Below, in pieces: positions 14,135 to 16,511 of a stretch of DNA of 16,511 nucleotides. The DNA comes from Spirochaetae bacterium HGW-Spirochaetae-9 (GTDB lineage Bacteria > Spirochaetota > Spirochaetia > Treponematales > Rectinemataceae): the NCBI GenBank assembly GCA_002839205.1, contig PGXP01000034.1:1-16511 (forward strand), in the 5' to 3' direction. The number at the start of each line of letters is the position of its first letter. Position 1 is the stretch's first letter. The notes beneath the pieces were generated by a model. It had not been told where the DNA came from, ran no database searches, and worked only from the letters and a program-made list of their open reading frames with translations. Position numbers and translations under genes: made by a program.

Positions 14135-15205
14135 GTGGAAAAGGTCGAACTGGAAAATATCTGCGTAAGCTATGGCGAGCATGTGGTCCTCAAGGATTTC
14201 TCGCTGAAGATCGAACCGGGCCAGATTATGGGCATCGTCGGTCCCTCGGGCTGCGGAAAGTCCACCATTGTCAGGGCGATCTGCGGTTTCCTCAAGCCGC
14301 AACAGGGAACGGTGAAAATTGACGGAAAGACTATGTTCAGTCACAAGGATAGAGTCGACATCCCCCCCGAACAAAGACATATCGGCGTGGTATTTCAGGA
14401 TTATGCCGTTTGGCCACATCTCAGCGTCTACGACAACATCGCCTATCCGCTGAAAAAGCGCGGGTTGTCGAAGGAAGAGACAGGTCCTCAAGTGCACAAC
14501 GCGCTAGGACAAGTCAATATGGTGGGCTACGAAAAGTACATGCCTTCCCAACTTTCAGGCGGGCAGCAGCAGAGAGTCGCGATAGCGCGGGCTCTGACAT
14601 CATCCAGCGATTTTCTCATCATGGATGAACCGATCACCAACCTTGATGCCAAGCTCCGCGAGCAGATGCTTGTCGAAATTCGCCTTCTGCAGCAAAGGCT
14701 GGGTACCACGATAATCTACATCACGCATGACCAGGAAGCCGCGATGCAGCTGTGCGACAAGATAGTGATCCTTGAACCCGATGGGTCGATCGCCCAGATC
14801 GGATCCGATGAGGAAATCATCAGGAACCCCGCGAACCGATTCGTCTTTCAGTTCATAGGGGTTTCGAACTTCATCCCCGTGGTGGTCGAGGACGGCAAAG
14901 TCTTCTTTGATCTCGAAAAGAAGATCCTCTTCAAATCCCAGATTCGCGAGAAAATGACGGGCACAAAGGCGATCCTCGGCATAAGGCCGATGGACATCGT
15001 GTTTGATGATGACAGTCCCGTGCGCGCGACCGTCGCGCAATCGATTTTCCTCGGCAATATGTACAATTATTTCGTTCGACTTCCGGGAATGGAAATTCGG
15101 GTCCAGCAGCTCGCCATTTCCGAAAACGCGAAATCCTATTCGGAGGGAGAGGAAGTCGGGCTCGCTTTTCTTGAGGAAAGGTATTTTGCGAGGGAGGATG
15201 CATGA
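14135..15205 (+). CDS. ABC importer ATPase (FbpC/PotA-type)
   Basis: This 356-residue ATPase powers the importer. From the GTG at 14135 it shows Walker [10 protein letters not shown] (36-44), Q-loop [12 protein letters not shown] (85-96), signature LSGGQQQR (140-147), Walker [13 protein letters not shown] (160-171) and H-loop YITHDQ (His198). A C-terminal region from about 240, with [10 protein letters not shown] and [11 protein letters not shown], is a TOBE-type regulatory domain as in the iron, spermidine, phosphonate and carbohydrate ATPases. GTG 14135 was chosen over GTG 14087 because the latter lies inside the stem-loop and adds 16 residues the family does not have; GGGGGGTG lies just upstream. 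The stop overlaps the permease start (ATGA), so the two are co-translated. Confidence 0.92.
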   Translation: MEKVELENICVSYGEHVVLKDFSLKIEPGQIMGIVGPSGCGKSTIVRAICGFLKPQQGTVKIDGKTMFSHKDRVDIPPEQRHIGVVFQDYAVWPHLSVYDNIAYPLKKRGLSKEETGPQVHNALGQVNMVGYEKYMPSQLSGGQQQRVAIARALTSSSDFLIMDEPITNLDAKLREQMLVEIRLLQQRLGTTIIYITHDQEAAMQLCDKIVILEPDGSIAQIGSDEEIIRNPANRFVFQFIGVSNFIPVVVEDGKVFFDLEKKILFKSQIREKMTGTKAILGIRPMDIVFDDDSPVRATVAQSIFLGNMYNYFVRLPGMEIRVQQLAISENAKSYSEGEEVGLAFLEERYFAREDA

Positions 15206-16511
15206 TCTTTTCCAGAGTCATAAACCCTGATCTGGCACGTCTTGAGGGCAAAAAGGGCTTCCCCCTGGACCGGTTGATGATCATTCTCTGTTACGTAGCC
15301 CTGATAACCGTGGCCATCCTTCCCGTGCTCATGATTCTCTATTACGCTTTCTGGGACGGGACAAAGATCGACATCGCCATGTTCAAGCAGGTCATATTCC
15401 AGAAAAGCAACATCGGCGCCATGTGGAACACTATGGTGATAGGGCTGTGCTCAACCGCCCTCGCTACCGTCGTGGGGGTTTTCTTCGCCTGGCTTTTGGG
15501 GCGGAGCGACATCCCCATGAAGGGGGTGATGAAGTTCCTCTTCTCCATTCCGTTCATGATTCCGCCGTTTCTCGCCGCGATGTCATGGGACATGATGTTC
15601 TCGGGCCGCGGAGGATATGTGAACAAGGCCCTCATGTCCCTTTTCAACCTAACGAAGGCTCCGTTCAATATCAACAGCGTAGCCGGCATCATCGTCATAG
15701 AAGTGGTCTACTACTTCCCCTTTGTCTACATGCAGGTCGTCAGCGCGCTCGAGCGCATGGACCCGACCCTGGAGGAAAGCGCGAGGATAGCGGGAGCCAG
15801 CCAGCCGTACGTGATCAGGAAGATCACCCTTCCACTTACGATTCCCGCCATTTCGTCCGGGATGCTCCTGGTGCTCATCACTTCTCTGTCGAACTACGGG
15901 ATACCGGCTATGCTGGGTTATTCGCAGAACATCTTCACCTTGCCCACGATGATAACCAAACTAATGGACCGTGCCGGCGGAAGTTTCGAGGGTATCAGGC
16001 AGTCGGCCGCCCTCTCCATCGTTCTGGTGTTCATCGTCTCCATTGCGCTTCTGGTACAGCGACGCCTTATGACGCACGGGCGATACGACATCATCAAAGG
16101 AAAGTCCATGCATCCCATGCTCATCAAGCTCAGGGGAGCCAAGTATCCTCTTCTCGCCTTCTCGCTGCTGTTCCTGAGCCTTATCGTCGTCGCGCCGATT
16201 GTCATGATCATCCTGGTCAGCTTCGTGAAAGCGTACGGCCTGCCGTTCCTTGCCCAGAACCTTACCCTAGCCAATTTCCGCAGAATCTTCGTCGGCAACA
16301 TCATGGTCCGTGATTCGGTGAAAAACTCGCTGTTTCTGGCATTCTCGGCGGCTTCCTTCTGCCTGCTTCTGGGAACGATGCTTGCCTATGTCATCTACAA
16401 GGTAAAACCGAAAGGAGGCATCGCCCTTGAAATGATGGCGGTTCTTCCCTATTCATTGCCCGGAACCGTCATGGCCATCGGCTGTATCCTCGCCTGGTCG
16501 GGAGCATTCTT
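15202..16511 (+). CDS. ABC importer permease, double-length (FbpB-type), 3' end outside window
   Basis: The ATG at 15202 overlaps the ATPase stop, and the frame stays open to the window edge, giving at least 436 residues. It is an inner-membrane permease with a first helix at about 26-48 and a first transport domain ending in the EAA loop EESARIAGASQPYVIRKITLP (about 191-212), which docks the ATPase. A second membrane block begins near residue 315 (YPLLAFSLLFLS) and repeats the layout, with AYGLPFLAQNLTLANF before it enters the membrane again and VLPYSLPGTVMA near the edge. One chain carrying both permease halves is the FbpB/AfuB pattern, so with the preceding two genes this makes a complete importer. 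The second EAA loop would lie beyond the window. Confidence 0.9.
   Translation, partial: MIFSRVINPDLARLEGKKGFPLDRLMIILCYVALITVAILPVLMILYYAFWDGTKIDIAMFKQVIFQKSNIGAMWNTMVIGLCSTALATVVGVFFAWLLGRSDIPMKGVMKFLFSIPFMIPPFLAAMSWDMMFSGRGGYVNKALMSLFNLTKAPFNINSVAGIIVIEVVYYFPFVYMQVVSALERMDPTLEESARIAGASQPYVIRKITLPLTIPAISSGMLLVLITSLSNYGIPAMLGYSQNIFTLPTMITKLMDRAGGSFEGIRQSAALSIVLVFIVSIALLVQRRLMTHGRYDIIKGKSMHPMLIKLRGAKYPLLAFSLLFLSLIVVAPIVMIILVSFVKAYGLPFLAQNLTLANFRRIFVGNIMVRDSVKNSLFLAFSAASFCLLLGTMLAYVIYKVKPKGGIALEMMAVLPYSLPGTVMAIGCILAWSGAF

Noticed and set aside
15423..16313. A 296-residue open frame inside the permease gene
   Set aside because: The translation is Arg/His/Pro-rich without hydrophobic segments; the overlapping permease frame is clearly real.
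13053..16511. Naming the importer fbpABC (iron uptake)
   Set aside because: The gene layout fits, but the iron-binding tyrosine pair is not seen and the same layout serves other substrates.

Overview
The window looks like part of a chromosome from a double-membraned, fairly GC-rich bacterium, most likely a spirochaete (Spirochaetota). I infer this from three things: the LptC-like protein carries a lipobox cysteine instead of a plain membrane anchor, lptC-lptA-lptB sits directly behind pyrG, and secreted WG/MORN-repeat proteins and large Cache-AraC regulators occur alongside solute-uptake systems. The genus cannot be read from the sequence, and no rRNA, tRNA, CRISPR array or insertion sequence was seen.

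Positions 1-5721 (+ strand, GC-rich). The window opens inside pyrG (CTP synthase, glutaminase half intact). A sigma70-like promoter that ends almost on the lptC start follows, then a tightly overlapping lptC-lptA-lptB cluster for lipopolysaccharide/lipid transport. Next is an 827-residue exported mosaic protein: two duplicated beta-sandwich-like modules, a MORN segment, and seven WG-type repeats.

Positions 5722-6577 (+ strand, visibly more AT-rich). This is an MqsR/MqsA toxin-antitoxin locus. The toxin is full length, keeps every catalytic residue I could align, and has an upstream palindrome of the AACCT-N3-AGGTT type known from E. coli mqsRA. The antitoxin keeps its C-terminal DNA-binding half and one zinc CxxC pair, but has no start codon in its frame and lacks the first CxxC. 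It looks broken, which raises the question of what restrains the toxin.

Positions 6620-9319 (- strand). A cytoplasmic DUF2264 protein (probable glycan-degrading enzyme) is preceded by a short membrane-protein ORF with its own promoter. Between them, in another frame, is what looks like the last ~25 residues of a TRAP transporter large permease. I read this as the scar of a deletion that removed a transport operon.

Positions 9398-10670 (+ strand) hold a stand-alone metallo-beta-lactamase/beta-CASP nuclease-like protein. Its 3' end overlaps, tail to tail, a 744-residue membrane AraC-family regulator with a Cache-like sensor (10630-12864, - strand). Divergent from the regulator, 13053-16511 (+ strand) encodes an ABC importer of the iron(III)/phosphonate/spermidine type: periplasmic binding protein, ATPase and a double-length permease that runs off the window. 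A perfect 11-bp stem-loop lies between the binding-protein and ATPase genes. The regulator probably senses a periplasmic ligand and controls the importer, but the substrate cannot be assigned from sequence alone.
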